The position numbers and the translations under genes were made by a program. A DNA stretch of 34,877 nt from Acidobacteriota bacterium (lineage in GTDB: Bacteria > Acidobacteriota > Thermoanaerobaculia > Multivoradales > Multivoraceae), in the NCBI GenBank assembly GCA_026708285.1, contig JAPOVF010000083.1, positions 1-34,877 on the forward strand, given 5' to 3'. Below, one piece after another: positions 1-7,365 of the stretch (position 1 is its first letter; every line of letters starts with the position of its first letter). The notes under the pieces were generated by a model that worked only from the letters and a program-made list of their open reading frames with translations, was not told the DNA's origin and made no database searches.

Positions 1-1092
1 CCGCTTGACGAACCGGCCTTTCTGTCGCCGGCGGGCAAGCCCTGGCTGGTCGACTACGCACTCGACACGAACCGGGGAAGGACGATCGCCGGTGAGCTCC
101 ATGGCCGGCCGTGGACGCTGTGGCGCTACCGGGAGCTGTTGCCGGTCGTCGATTTCCATGGCCGGGTCGATCTCGGCGAGGGGGGAACGCCGGTACTTCG
201 ACTCCGTCGACTGGCGCCAGACGGCGTGCGTGTCTTCCTGAAGAACGAGGCCGGCAATCCGACCGGTTCCTTCAAGGATCGAGGGCTCTCGATGGCGGTG
301 AACCGGGCGCGGGAACTCGGAGCCCCCGGCGTCCAGCTTCCGAGCGCGGGCAACGCTGCCGTCGCGGCCGCGGCCTATGCCGCCGCCGCCGGACTGCCCT
401 GTCGCGTGGCTCTACCCGAGGACACGCCGAAAACGGTTCGCCGACGTTGCCGGCGATTCGGCGCCGAGGTCATCGAGGCAGGTGGGACGCTCGTTGAGGC
501 CGGCGCCGCGCTCCGGGAGCGGGGCGGCGACTTCTGGGACCTTTCGACCCTCCGTGAGCCGTACCGTGCCGAAGGCAAGAAAACGATGGGCTTCGAGGTC
601 GCCGAGCAGTTCGGTTGGCGGCTGCCGGACTGGATCGTCTACCCGACCGGCGGCGGCACCGGCATCGTGGGTATGGCGAAGGCGTTCGCCGAACTCCGCA
701 GGCTCGGCCTCCTGAGCGGTGCCCCGGCGAAGTTCGCGGTCGTGCAGATGGCTGGATGCGCGCCCATCGTGCGCGCCCACGATGCGGGCGGCAAACTCGC
801 CGATCCCTGGCCGGAGCCGGACACGGCGGTGTGGGGGCTGCGGGTGCCCAGTGCGATCGGCGACTTCCTTATCCTCCAGGCGTTGCGCGACAGCGGCGGC
901 GCGGCCGTCGCGGTGGAAGAGGCCGAGGTCGCGGAGACTGCCGCCCGGGTGGCGGCGGAGGAAGGAGTTCTGGTGGGCCCCGAGACGGCGGCGGCCCTGG
1001 CCGGGCTCTCGCTCCTGAGCGACTCCGGTACCATCCGTCGCGGCGAGTCCGTGCTGGTCTTCGCTACCGGCCATCCGGCCAACTATCGCTAG
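1..1092 (+). CDS. thrC: Threonine synthase, 5'-truncated by the window edge
   Basis: PLP-dependent enzyme converting O-phospho-L-homoserine to threonine, the last step of threonine biosynthesis, in the cytoplasm. The frame is open from base 1, so the start lies outside the window; a TTG at 139 is internal, because the codons before it encode the family's typical 'LWRYRELLP' stretch leading into 'LGEGGTPV'. The PLP lysine sits in NPTGSFKDRG (Lys codon 274-276). The Asn-containing SAGNAAVAAAAYAA segment and the glycine-rich phosphate-binding loop GGGTGIVGM follow in the order expected for fold-type II PLP enzymes. About 363 residues are visible; only an N-terminal portion, perhaps including a zinc-ribbon-like region, is missing. 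The symporter gene starts 18 bases downstream on the same strand, so the two may be cotranscribed. Other fold II enzymes are possible, but the N-terminal motifs favour ThrC. Confidence 0.93.
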   Translation, partial: PLDEPAFLSPAGKPWLVDYALDTNRGRTIAGELHGRPWTLWRYRELLPVVDFHGRVDLGEGGTPVLRLRRLAPDGVRVFLKNEAGNPTGSFKDRGLSMAVNRARELGAPGVQLPSAGNAAVAAAAYAAAAGLPCRVALPEDTPKTVRRRCRRFGAEVIEAGGTLVEAGAALRERGGDFWDLSTLREPYRAEGKKTMGFEVAEQFGWRLPDWIVYPTGGGTGIVGMAKAFAELRRLGLLSGAPAKFAVVQMAGCAPIVRAHDAGGKLADPWPEPDTAVWGLRVPSAIGDFLILQALRDSGGAAVAVEEAEVAETAARVAAEEGVLVGPETAAALAGLSLLSDSGTIRRGESVLVFATGHPANYR

Positions 1093-1110
1093 AGGGGAGG
1101 CTGACGCGCG

Positions 1111-2820
1111 ATGCCCGAGGAGCTGTTCGGGAAGGTTGCAGACGGGATCAACGGCTTTCTCGGACCGGTAGCCGGCTGGCTCGAGGGGCTGGTCTGGAAC
1201 ACGCCGCCCCAGGCTCCGATCCTGGCGCTGGTGCTCCTGGGGACGGGACTCTTCGTCACCGTCCGACTCGGCCTGATCCAGTTGCGCGGCTTCCGGCACG
1301 CCTGGGCGATCCTCGCAGGCAAGTACAACGATCCGGACGACGAGGGCGACCTCGTCCACTTCCAGGCGCTGACGACCGCGCTTTCGGCGACGGTCGGGAT
1401 CGGCAACATCGCCGGCGTGGCCATCGCGATCCGCATGGGCGGCCCGGGGGCCCTGTTCTGGATGTGGGTGACCGCGTTCTTCGGCATGGCGCTCAAGTTC
1501 GCCGAGTGCACGCTGGCCGTGGCCTACCGCCGCGTCCACCGCGACGGCTCGGTCTCCGGAGGTCCGATGTACTACATCGAGAAGGGCCTGGGCGCGAACT
1601 GGAAGTGGATGGCGATGCTGTTCGCCGGCCTCGCCGTCCTGTGCTCCTTCGGCACCGGCAATATGAACCAGGCGAACACGATGGCCGATCAGCTCGAGTC
1701 CCAGTTCGGCTTCTCTCCGGTGTGGAGCGGCCTGATCTTCGCGTCGCTGGTGGCCCTGGTCATCATCGGCGGCATCCGGCGCATCGGCCGGGTGACCTCG
1801 ATTCTCGCGCCGGGTATGGCGGTCATCTACGTTGGCGGCGCCCTGTTCATCCTGCTCGCGAACATCGACAGCATCCCTGCGAGCTTCGCCCTGATCGTCG
1901 AACAGGCGTTCCGGCCGACCTCGATGGTCGGCGGCGCCGCCGGTTCCTTCCTGATGACGATGATGTGGGGTATCCGGCGCGGTCTGTTCAGCAACGAAGC
2001 GGGCCAGGGCAGCGCGCCGATCGCCCACGCCACCGCGAAGACCGATGAGCCGGTACGCGAGGGGCTCGTCGCTTCGCTCGAGCCGTTCATCGACACACTC
2101 GTCATCTGCACGATGACCGGCCTGGTCATCGTCACCACGGACGCGTGGCGCGACCATGCCCCGCAGAGCTTCGCGCTGGATGAGGTGGAGGGTATCCACC
2201 GCGTCCTCGACGACGACTCCGAGCTGCTTGCGGCGCGCGACGAGCGTTCGACGCGCGGCGGCGGCACGGTGGCGGTCGAGGGCGGCGCGGCGGACGGTTC
2301 CTTCGTCGTGCTGCACTCGATGATCGCCGATCCGCGCCTGGTCGACGGGGCGGGCGATGCCTGGAGCGGTACGCTGGAGGTCGCTGGAGACGGAACGCTC
2401 CGTGCCGGGGGCGGGACGCCGCGGATCGAGGGCGGAGCCCTTCTGACCGGAGCGCCGCTGACGGCCCGAGCCTTCAGCCTGGGCCTGCCCGGGAACCGCG
2501 GCGATCTGATCGTGACCCTTTCGGTGCTGCTGTTCGCGGTTTCGACCGCGATCTCGTGGTCGTACTACGGCGACCGGTCGACCGAGTACCTGTTCGGGGC
2601 GCGGGCGATTCCCGTCTACCGCTGGATCTACGTCGGCTTCTTCTTCCTGGGCTGCCTGCTGCCGCTCTCCACGGTATGGACCTTCGGCGACGTGGCCCTG
2701 GGTCTGATGTCGTTTCCGAACCTCATTTCGTTGCTGCTGCTCTCGGGAGCGGTCACCGGCATGACGAGGTCCTACTTCCGCCGCCACCTCCGCAGGAACG
2801 GCGACGGCGGGAATGGCTGA
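1111..2820 (+). CDS. Sodium:alanine (AGCS family) symporter with soluble insert
   Basis: Inner-membrane Na+-coupled amino-acid symporter of the AGCS (AlsT/DagA) family, expected to import alanine or glycine. Family hallmarks are SATVGIGNIAGVAIAI (about residues 92-107), GGPMYYIEKGLG (150-161), the GLFSNEAGQGSAPIAHATAKT signature (near 291-311) and ISWSYYGDRSTEYLFG (481-496). The protein has 569 residues, against roughly 450-500 for most relatives. The excess is a hydrophilic block at about residues 347-447, between the helix ending GLVIVTTDAW and the helix region starting LTGAPLTARAFS; it resembles a small beta-rich soluble domain. ATG 1111 is preceded by GGGGAGG at good spacing. The stop overlaps the next gene's start by 8 bases, suggesting translational coupling with the DASS transporter. 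Substrate is inferred from family only. Confidence 0.93.
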   Translation: MPEELFGKVADGINGFLGPVAGWLEGLVWNTPPQAPILALVLLGTGLFVTVRLGLIQLRGFRHAWAILAGKYNDPDDEGDLVHFQALTTALSATVGIGNIAGVAIAIRMGGPGALFWMWVTAFFGMALKFAECTLAVAYRRVHRDGSVSGGPMYYIEKGLGANWKWMAMLFAGLAVLCSFGTGNMNQANTMADQLESQFGFSPVWSGLIFASLVALVIIGGIRRIGRVTSILAPGMAVIYVGGALFILLANIDSIPASFALIVEQAFRPTSMVGGAAGSFLMTMMWGIRRGLFSNEAGQGSAPIAHATAKTDEPVREGLVASLEPFIDTLVICTMTGLVIVTTDAWRDHAPQSFALDEVEGIHRVLDDDSELLAARDERSTRGGGTVAVEGGAADGSFVVLHSMIADPRLVDGAGDAWSGTLEVAGDGTLRAGGGTPRIEGGALLTGAPLTARAFSLGLPGNRGDLIVTLSVLLFAVSTAISWSYYGDRSTEYLFGARAIPVYRWIYVGFFFLGCLLPLSTVWTFGDVALGLMSFPNLISLLLLSGAVTGMTRSYFRRHLRRNGDGGNG

Positions 2821-4339
2821 AGCAAGTCGCGACCGGGGCCCTTGGGCCTCCGTTGCGACGGGCCTGGTCGGCGCTCCGCTCCTCGCGGCGCTGGTCTACT
2901 TCCTGATCCCCGCGGCGGTGCTCGACGCCGACGGCCAGGTCGTCTCGGGGCTTTCGGCCGGCGGGCGGGCGGTGGCGGCCACCGGCGTGCTCATGGGCGT
3001 GTTGTGGCTGACCGAGGCGCTGCCCGTGGCCGTCACGTCGCTCCTGCCCCTGGTCGCGATTCCGCTGCTGACCGCTGGCGACATCGCGATCTCGAGCGTC
3101 GCGGCGCCCTACGCGAATCCGAACATCTTCCTGTTCCTGGGCGGTTTCATGATCGCTCTCTCGATGCAGAGCTGGGGTCTGCACCGTCGCATGGCGCTCC
3201 ACATCATCCTTCTGGTCGGCAGCCGGCCGGACCGGCTGGTGCTCGGGTTCATGGCCGCAAGCGCCTTCCTCAGCATGTGGATCTCGAATACCGCCACGAC
3301 GGTCATGATGCTGCCGATCGCCCTGTCCGTGATCGACCTGGTCCGTCAACGCCTGGGCCCGGAGGCAGCGCCGGTGGGGAAGCCGTTTCCCTTCGCCCTG
3401 AATCTCCTGCTCGGGACAGCCTACGGCGCTTCGATCGGGGGTGTCGCGACGAAGATCGGTACACCTCCGAACCTTCAGATGATGTCGTTCGTGGAAGACA
3501 CCTACGGCCGGGAGATCAGTTTCGCCCAGTGGATGCCCTTCGGTCTCCTGATCACCCTCTCCTTCCTGCCCCTGGCGTGGCTGGTGCTGACCCGATTCGT
3601 CTACCGGCTGCGGATTACCGAGGTGCCGGGCGGCAGGGAACTCATCCGCGGTGAGCTCCTGAAGCTGGGGCCGATCAGCCCACCGGAGAAGGCGGTGCTC
3701 GCGATCTTCGTGTCGGCCGCCCTGTTGTGGATGACTCGCACGTGGCTCACCGGGATCGAGATCGGCGGCGCCCGGCCGCTGTCGGGACTGACCGATCCGG
3801 GAATCGCGATCGGCGCGGGTCTGCTGCTGTTCGCGATTCCGGTCGATTTCCGGCGCGGCGTCTTCCTGCTGAGCTGGAAGAAGGCGCTCGAGGCGCCGTG
3901 GGGAATTCTGTTGCTGTTTGGAGGCGGACTCAGCCTCGCCGCGGCGGTCGTCAGCACCGGCGTGGATCGTTTCATCGGCGGCCTGCTGCTCGTGCTCGAG
4001 GGCATGCCGGTGCTGGTGCTGGTCATCGGCGCCGCCACCCTGCTGATCCTGCTCACCGAGGTGACCAGCAACACGGCGACCACGGCGACCTTTCTGCCGA
4101 TCCTGGGCGCCACCGCCGCGGCCATCCAGGTGGATCCGCTGCTCCTGATCGTGCCGGCGACGCTGGCCGCGAGTTGCGCGTTCATGATGCCGGTGGCCAC
4201 GCCGCCGAACGCGATCGTCTTCGGCTCCGGGGAGATCACGATTCCCCAGATGGTCCGTGCCGGTTTGTGGCTGAACCTGATCGGCCTCGCGCTGATCGTG
4301 TTCTGGGTCTACGTCGCGGGCGGCCTGATCGGCCTCTGA
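2813..4339 (+). CDS. DASS/SLC13-family sodium:anion symporter
   Basis: Inner-membrane symporter of the divalent anion:Na+ family (VcINDY, SLC13), expected to import C4-dicarboxylates or related anions with Na+. Two Ser-Asn-Thr motifs, the inverted-repeat substrate and sodium-binding signatures, are present at residues 158-160 (ISNTATTVMMLP) and 419-421 (TSNTATTATFLP). Each is followed by its partner loop: GGVATKIGTPPN at 209-220 and MPVATPPNAIVFGSGE at 459-474. The 508-residue length and about a dozen hydrophobic segments fit the family. ATG 2813 lies within the last codons of the AGCS gene (8-base overlap). The 3' end overlaps the convergent agmatinase gene by 31 bases, so there is no room for a classical terminator. 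Sulfate or other anions remain possible substrates. Confidence 0.93.
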   Translation: MAEASRDRGPWASVATGLVGAPLLAALVYFLIPAAVLDADGQVVSGLSAGGRAVAATGVLMGVLWLTEALPVAVTSLLPLVAIPLLTAGDIAISSVAAPYANPNIFLFLGGFMIALSMQSWGLHRRMALHIILLVGSRPDRLVLGFMAASAFLSMWISNTATTVMMLPIALSVIDLVRQRLGPEAAPVGKPFPFALNLLLGTAYGASIGGVATKIGTPPNLQMMSFVEDTYGREISFAQWMPFGLLITLSFLPLAWLVLTRFVYRLRITEVPGGRELIRGELLKLGPISPPEKAVLAIFVSAALLWMTRTWLTGIEIGGARPLSGLTDPGIAIGAGLLLFAIPVDFRRGVFLLSWKKALEAPWGILLLFGGGLSLAAAVVSTGVDRFIGGLLLVLEGMPVLVLVIGAATLLILLTEVTSNTATTATFLPILGATAAAIQVDPLLLIVPATLAASCAFMMPVATPPNAIVFGSGEITIPQMVRAGLWLNLIGLALIVFWVYVAGGLIGL

Positions 4340-5235
4340 GCGGCGGCCAGCGTCTGGCGGTAGCGGTAGCCGATGCACTTGTAGAGCAGGCGCGCCGCCG
4401 TGAATTCGCTGGCCGCGTTGTCGGGGATCGGGGCCAGTTCGACGACGTCCATCGCGATGACGCGCTTTTGCTCGAACAACGGGCGGAGCAGGGTCAGAGC
4501 CTGGAACCAGTTGCCGCCGCCGGGTTCGGGCGTTCCGGTGGCCGGAAGCAGCGACGGGTCGAAGAAGTCGAGGTCGAAGGTCAGATAGACGGTGTCGGGA
4601 AGTGACGCCAGAAGCCCCACGAACAGTGCCTGAAGATCCTCCGGGGCAAGCGCCTGCATCTGGTGGCCCCAGATGACCGGAAGCCTCTCCGTCTCGATCC
4701 GCACTGCCTCCGGCCGGCTCAGCGACCGGATGCCGACCGCAAGCGTGCGCACGCCGAGGTCGAGCACCCGGCTCATCGCGCAGGCGTGGTTCCAGGGCGT
4801 CCCCTGGTAGGTCGGCCTCAGGTCGGCGTGGGCGTCGAACTGCACGACGCCCAGGTCGGCGCCGGCCGCTTCCACGACACCACGCACCAGGGCGGGGGTG
4901 ATCGTGTGTTCGCCGCCGATCGCTGCGAGGAAACGGCCCCGCTCGATCACGGCTCGGGCCGAAGCGCTGATGCGTTGGAGCGCCGCGTCCTCCGACGCCT
5001 CGACATCGACCGGCGGCAGGGTCTCGATGCCGATGCGGAAGGGTTCCAGCCGGAGTTCCTCGTCGTAGAGTTCGACGTAGCGAGACGCGCGAAGCAGGGC
5101 GGCCGGGCCATGTTCCGTACCCTGGCCCCACGATGTTGTGCGTTCGTAGGGAACCGGCAGCACGGCGACGGCCGCTTCGCCCAGCGTGGCCTCGGAGGTT
5201 AGGAACGGCGGAAGCTCGGCGTCGGGCAGCGGCAC
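4309..5235 (-). CDS. speB: Agmatinase/arginase-family ureohydrolase
   Basis: Binuclear Mn2+ ureohydrolase, most likely agmatinase (agmatine to putrescine plus urea, polyamine synthesis). The metal ligands are all visible: His in GGEHTIT (about residue 110), Asp/His/Asp in FDAHADLR (134, 136, 138) and the Asp pair in TFDLDFFDP (221, 223). The N-terminal VLPVPYERTTSWGQGTEHGP is typical of the agmatinase branch. Start choice is difficult: the frame has no ATG, only a TTG at 5343 (inside the start of radC) and the GTG at 5235 used here, which gives 308 residues, normal for the family. No strong Shine-Dalgarno precedes it. The gene converges on and overlaps the DASS gene and diverges from radC. 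Guanidinobutyrase or formimidoglutamase activity cannot be excluded. Confidence 0.88.
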   Translation of the reverse strand: MPLPDAELPPFLTSEATLGEAAVAVLPVPYERTTSWGQGTEHGPAALLRASRYVELYDEELRLEPFRIGIETLPPVDVEASEDAALQRISASARAVIERGRFLAAIGGEHTITPALVRGVVEAAGADLGVVQFDAHADLRPTYQGTPWNHACAMSRVLDLGVRTLAVGIRSLSRPEAVRIETERLPVIWGHQMQALAPEDLQALFVGLLASLPDTVYLTFDLDFFDPSLLPATGTPEPGGGNWFQALTLLRPLFEQKRVIAMDVVELAPIPDNAASEFTAARLLYKCIGYRYRQTLAAAQRPIRPPAT

Positions 5236-5336
5236 GGGACGGACACTGTAACCGGAAGGACAGGCGGAGTTGTGGCCCCGCTTGCTGATGAGAACTAGAC
5301 GGCGGTCAATTCGTCGATGTCCACAGAGGAGTCGCG

Positions 5337-6059
5337 ATGGCAAGACAGGACCGACCGCTCCGCAGCACCCTGCGGGAGATGCCCTCGGAGCAGCGTCCGC
5401 GCGAGCGGTTGCTGGCGCACGGAGCGGGAGTCTTGACCGATTGCGAGCTGATCGCGATTCTGCTGCGGACCGGCCACCGCGGCTGCTCGGTGCTCGACCT
5501 TGCCTACGACCTGCTCTACGACGAGGGACGCGGGCTCGGCGGTCTGCCGGCGCTCGCCCTCCTGGTGGAACACGACCTGCCGTCGTTGCGCCGCAAGGGA
5601 CTCGGAGACGCCAAGGCGGCGACGGTCCTCGCGGCCGTGGAGTTGGCGCGGCGTCTGGCCAAGGCCCAGCTCCCGCAGAGAAGGCCCCTTGGCGACGTGG
5701 TCAGGGTCGCCCGCTACCTGAACCTCCGCTATGCGCGCCTCGACCAGGAGGTGATGGGCGCGATCTACGTGGACGTCAGGGGCCGCGTGATCAGTGAGCG
5801 GGAGCACTTCGTCGGCGCCCTCGACCGCACCTCGGTCGAGCCACGGGTGATCCTGAAGGAGGCCCTGCGACTGGGTGCGACGGCGGCGGCGGTCTTCCAC
5901 AACCATCCCAGTGGCGATCCGGATCCGAGCCGGGAGGACATCGCCTTCACCCGCAGGTTGGCGCGGGCCGGGGCTTCGGTGGGAGTCGAACTCGTCGATC
6001 ACCTGATTCTCGGCGGCGGCGGCCGCTGGGTCTCGATGCGGGAAAGGGGATTCCTGTAG
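5337..6059 (+). CDS. radC: RadC family JAB-domain protein
   Basis: RadC-like protein of 240 residues with an N-terminal helix-hairpin-helix-like region (about residues 20-110) and a C-terminal JAB/MPN metalloprotease-like domain (about 118-240). The zinc motif is intact: the upstream acidic segment ending EREHFVGALDRTSVEPRV, then HNHPSGD at residues 188-194, with the downstream Asp in the SREDIAF segment. The family was named for DNA repair, but that role is not established and the biochemical activity is unknown. ATG 5337 has AGGAG seven bases upstream, a clear ribosome-binding site. It diverges from speB; larC follows 48 bases downstream. Confidence 0.93.
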   Translation: MARQDRPLRSTLREMPSEQRPRERLLAHGAGVLTDCELIAILLRTGHRGCSVLDLAYDLLYDEGRGLGGLPALALLVEHDLPSLRRKGLGDAKAATVLAAVELARRLAKAQLPQRRPLGDVVRVARYLNLRYARLDQEVMGAIYVDVRGRVISEREHFVGALDRTSVEPRVILKEALRLGATAAAVFHNHPSGDPDPSREDIAFTRRLARAGASVGVELVDHLILGGGGRWVSMRERGFL

Positions 6060-6107
6060 CGGCAGGCTGGGGAGGTTCCGGCTTCGGGGACTGCTAGGGT
6101 GCCTCCG

Positions 6108-7322
6108 ATGGCTGCTGGAGGCCCCGACCTGCTCCATATGGACTGTGCCAGCGGCATCTCCGGCGACATGTTTCTGGGCGCCTGCCTGGACTTGGGGTTG
6201 CCGGTGGCCCTGCTCGAGGAGATGGTCGAGCGACTAGGTCTGGACGGCGTCGAGCTTAGGGTGCGGCGGGCGAAACGTGGGTCGCTGGCAGGCGTGCGCT
6301 TCGCCGTGCTGCGCGGCGGCCGGCCGGTGGAGGGACGCGGTGGCGCGGGCGCCACGCATCGGAACCTGTCGACGATCCTCCGCATGATCGAGCGGAGCGG
6401 TCTCGGGGCGGGCACGAGAGAACGCGCGTCGGCACTCTTCAGCCGTCTCGGGGAGGCGGAAGCGAGCGTGCACGGGGTTGGCCTGGACGAGGTGCACTTC
6501 CACGAGGTCGGTGCCGACGATTCGATCGTCGATCTGGTCGGCGCTGCGGTCGCGCTCGAGCACTTTGCCCCGGCCAGGGTGTCCTGTTCCACCGTGGTGG
6601 TGGGTAGCGGCACGGTCCGGACGCGCCACGGCGTGATGCCCGTACCGGCGCCGGCGACCGCTCTGCTGCTTCGAGGCATGCCGATCACCGCCGGCGGGGT
6701 GGAGGGCGAGATGACGACGCCGACCGGCGCCGTGATCCTGCGCGAGTTCGTGGATTCCTTCGAGCCGTCGGCGGCCGACGGCCCCCGCCGCATCGAGGAC
6801 ACAGGCGTCGGGCTGGGTAGCAGGGAGCTCGCCGATCGGCCGAACGCGCTGCGAGTCCAACTGGCGACCCGGGTGACGGCCGGCCCGCCCTGGAGCCGCG
6901 TCGCGGTGCTGGAATGCCAAGTCGACGATGCGACTGGTGAGGCGATCGGCTACGCGGCGGAGACACTGCTTGGAGCCGGCGCGCTGGATGTGTTCGCCAC
7001 CCCGGTCCAGATGAAGAAGTCGCGTCCCGGCGTGGCTGTCACCGCGATCTGCCGCCCCGAACGGGCTTCGGATCTCGCCGAGCGGCTACTCCTCGAGACC
7101 GGGTCCCTGGGCTGCCGGCGGACGGTCGTCGATCGGCTGGAAGCCGAACGAAGCGTCGTCTCGGTGACGACGCCGTTCGGCGAGGTCCGGGTCAAGACGG
7201 CGGCGGTCGGCGGTCGCTCCCTGGGAACGGCGCCGGAGTACGAGGACGTACGACGGATCGCCCGGGAGAGGGAGGTCCCCTTCCGGGCGGTCTATCTTGC
7301 CGCCCTCCGCGCCGCCGACTGA
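6108..7322 (+). CDS. larC: LarC: nickel-pincer cofactor nickel insertion protein
   Basis: LarC family (formerly DUF111), the CTP-dependent cyclometallase that inserts nickel into the pyridinium-bisthiocarboxylate mononucleotide to form the nickel-pincer cofactor of lactate racemase and related enzymes. Diagnostic segments are HMDCASGISGDMFLGACLDLG at the N-terminus, HFHEVGADDSIVDLVGAAVAL, the TPTGA motif, and the C-terminal TAICRPE...LLLETGSLGCRR region. It is one uninterrupted reading frame of 404 residues, unlike the Lactobacillus plantarum gene, which needs a frameshift. I chose ATG 6108, with AGGG eight bases upstream; an in-frame GTG at 6099 is an alternative. No larA, larB or larE lies in the window, so its client enzyme is elsewhere or unknown. 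It converges with pnp across 43 bases. Confidence 0.9.
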   Translation: MAAGGPDLLHMDCASGISGDMFLGACLDLGLPVALLEEMVERLGLDGVELRVRRAKRGSLAGVRFAVLRGGRPVEGRGGAGATHRNLSTILRMIERSGLGAGTRERASALFSRLGEAEASVHGVGLDEVHFHEVGADDSIVDLVGAAVALEHFAPARVSCSTVVVGSGTVRTRHGVMPVPAPATALLLRGMPITAGGVEGEMTTPTGAVILREFVDSFEPSAADGPRRIEDTGVGLGSRELADRPNALRVQLATRVTAGPPWSRVAVLECQVDDATGEAIGYAAETLLGAGALDVFATPVQMKKSRPGVAVTAICRPERASDLAERLLLETGSLGCRRTVVDRLEAERSVVSVTTPFGEVRVKTAAVGGRSLGTAPEYEDVRRIAREREVPFRAVYLAALRAAD

Positions 7323-7336
7323 ACGGCCGTGCCGGT

Positions 7337-7350
7337 GTCGGCCGGCCGAC
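7337..7350. terminator. Perfect GC palindrome between convergent larC and pnp
   Basis: GTCGGCC at 7337-7343 is followed directly by its reverse complement GGCCGAC at 7344-7350, extendable by CCG/CGG with a bulge. It lies in the 43-base gap between the convergent larC and pnp stops, where a bidirectional terminator is expected. There is no clear T-run on either side, so a classical intrinsic terminator is not proven. Confidence 0.35.
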
Positions 7351-7365
7351 CGGACTCCGCCAGAT

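Noticed and set aside
412-2787. A 791-codon open frame on the minus strand opposite thrC and the AGCS gene
   Set aside because: It is antisense to two well-supported genes, its translation is Arg/Gly/Asp/Gln-rich with no motifs, and such frames are common opposite high-GC genes.
2753-5131. A 792-codon minus-strand frame across the DASS gene and into speB
   Set aside because: It overlaps two genuine genes in other frames and has no recognisable domain.
6099-7322. Programmed frameshift in larC
   Set aside because: The gene is one continuous frame with both halves of LarC present.
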